Shown in pieces: positions 5,979 to 6,428 of a stretch of 6,428 nt of DNA. Within the stretch, counting starts at the first letter, position 1, and each line of letters begins with the position of its first letter. The translations under genes and the position numbers were made by a program. The notes under the pieces were generated by a model. The model was given only the letters and a program-made list of their open reading frames with translations, was not told where the DNA came from and ran no database searches. Origin of the DNA: CAYJXA01 sp964404595. GTDB lineage: Archaea > Nanobdellota > Nanobdellia > Woesearchaeales > GW2011-AR9. Location: assembly GCA_964404595.1 (NCBI GenBank), contig CAYOKQ010000072.1, positions 1-6,428 on the forward strand, read 5' to 3'.

Positions 5979-5994
5979 TTTATAAGCTTTTCGC
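5979..5994 (-). promoter_or_regulatory. Archaeal BRE/TATA promoter of the Fic/RHH module
   Basis: On the minus strand GCGAAAAG (5994-5987, BRE) is followed by CTTATAAA (5986-5979, TATA). The box centre is about 30 bases before the A of the Fic ATG (5953), so the transcript would have a leader of only a few bases. It shares the string GAAAAGCTTA with the promoter at 98-107, which supports both. Confidence 0.7.
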
Positions 5995-5995
5995 T

Positions 5996-6428
5996 ATTCT
6001 TTGAAGAAAGGATTATAAGCACAATCAGAATAAGATAGAAAATTGATGTTGCCAGCATGATCTCATTTAGGTTATAGAGGCCGTTTATGCGCTCAACGAG
6101 GTAGGAGATAACGCCACGCCTGCCGTCAAATGTATCAACCAGAAAGGTATTCGCATAATCCAGATTCGCCCTTATGTCCTCATCGCGCGGATTGAGGGCG
6201 TATGCCCTCTCGTAGCTTGCTATCGCCCTGCCAAGCTTCTTCACCTTAAAATATGCGTTGCCCAGATTATAATATACCGCTGAATTCCTGATGCCATGAA
6301 TAACCGCCACCTTGGAATATTCCTCAATTGCCTCTTCATACTTGCCGTTCCTGTAAAGCTCGTTGCCCCTCTGGTATGCCTCTTGTGCGGAATCGGCAAA
6401 AGCGCAGGAACAGCTTGATAAAAGCAGG
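5996..6428 (-). CDS. Partial TPR membrane protein, BatE-like (5' end outside window, 3' end apparently lost)
   Basis: The frame enters from the right edge as LLLSSCSCAFADSAQEAY. This looks like the end of a signal peptide, with AFA before DSA as a signal peptidase I site and LSSC as a possible lipobox. Two or three TPR units follow: AYQRGNELYRNGKYEEAIEE, then VYYNLGNAYFKVKKLGRAI, then the helix ASYERAYALNPRDEDIRANL. There is one hydrophobic span (6002-6067, ATSIFYLILIVLIILSS). The block NLGNAY...LGRAI..YERA..LNPRDEDIRANL resembles BatE-type TPR proteins of bacterial Bat (aerotolerance) loci, which continue into a second membrane span and often an SH3-like domain. Here the frame instead runs into the Fic promoter at about 5994 and then the Fic gene. 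The 368 bases from 6061 are about 49% G+C, against about 40% in the Fic gene and about 30% in the intervening 120 bases. GTG at 6308-6310 is not the real start. It is either truncated by rearrangement or chimeric. Confidence 0.6.

Noticed and set aside
5951..6310. A natural TPR-Fic fusion protein of 229 residues beginning at GTG 6310.
   Set aside because: The linker is the translated BRE/TATA and operator of the Fic gene, Fic homologues begin at the internal Met, and the TPR part continues upstream past the proposed start.

Overview
The window looks like a metagenomic scaffold from an AT-rich archaeon, quite possibly a small-genome DPANN-type lineage (inference). It has two 10-N placeholder gaps. 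The archaeal signs are TATA boxes with purine-rich BRE-like flanks, several placed about 25-30 bases before a start codon so that the mRNA would be leaderless or nearly so (98-111, 2767-2774, 5979-5994). The gene content agrees: an archaeal-style TrmI tRNA methyltransferase and a tandem Lrp/AsnC regulator.

Layout. (1) 1-88 may be the 3' end of an unidentified gene. (2) 136-1727 is a two-gene operon, a metallophosphoesterase and trmI, joined by an ATGA overlap. (3) 1743-2745, minus strand, is one double-length Lrp/AsnC regulator (HTH-RAM-HTH-RAM) interrupted by the first gap; as printed it falls into two frames, but it is almost certainly one gene. (4) Diverging from it is an unrecognised 259-residue protein (2873-3652), followed about 40 bases later by a lysine-2,3-aminomutase-like radical SAM enzyme (3693-4882) that spans the second gap. 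(5) 4965-5390 is dut, a complete trimeric dUTPase with its own TATA box. (6) Converging on dut with one base between them, on the minus strand, is a toxin-antitoxin module: a 110-residue Fic/Doc protein (5621-5953) and an 80-residue ribbon-helix-helix protein (5392-5634), overlapping by 14 bases. (7) About 5996-6428, minus strand, is a piece of a secreted or lipoprotein-type TPR membrane protein of bacterial (BatE-like) appearance. Its frame runs straight into the Fic promoter and the Fic gene.

How the genes may work together. Metallophosphoesterase and trmI are co-transcribed; trmI would make m1A in the tRNA T-loop. The Lrp regulator and the unknown/radical SAM pair share a 127-base divergent promoter region with a candidate operator, which suggests that the regulator controls the pair. 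The radical SAM protein keeps the aminomutase fold signatures and the 4Fe-4S cysteines, but lacks the residues that known lysine 2,3-aminomutase uses to hold lysine. Together with its unknown partner it is the best candidate for undescribed chemistry here. The Fic/RHH module has a textbook RHH-type operator: two ATACGTAT palindromes with centres exactly 10 bases apart, between the TATA box and the start codon.

Cautions. Gap lengths are placeholders, so frames across them carry no information. The TPR segment at the right end may be a chimeric assembly join rather than a natural neighbour.
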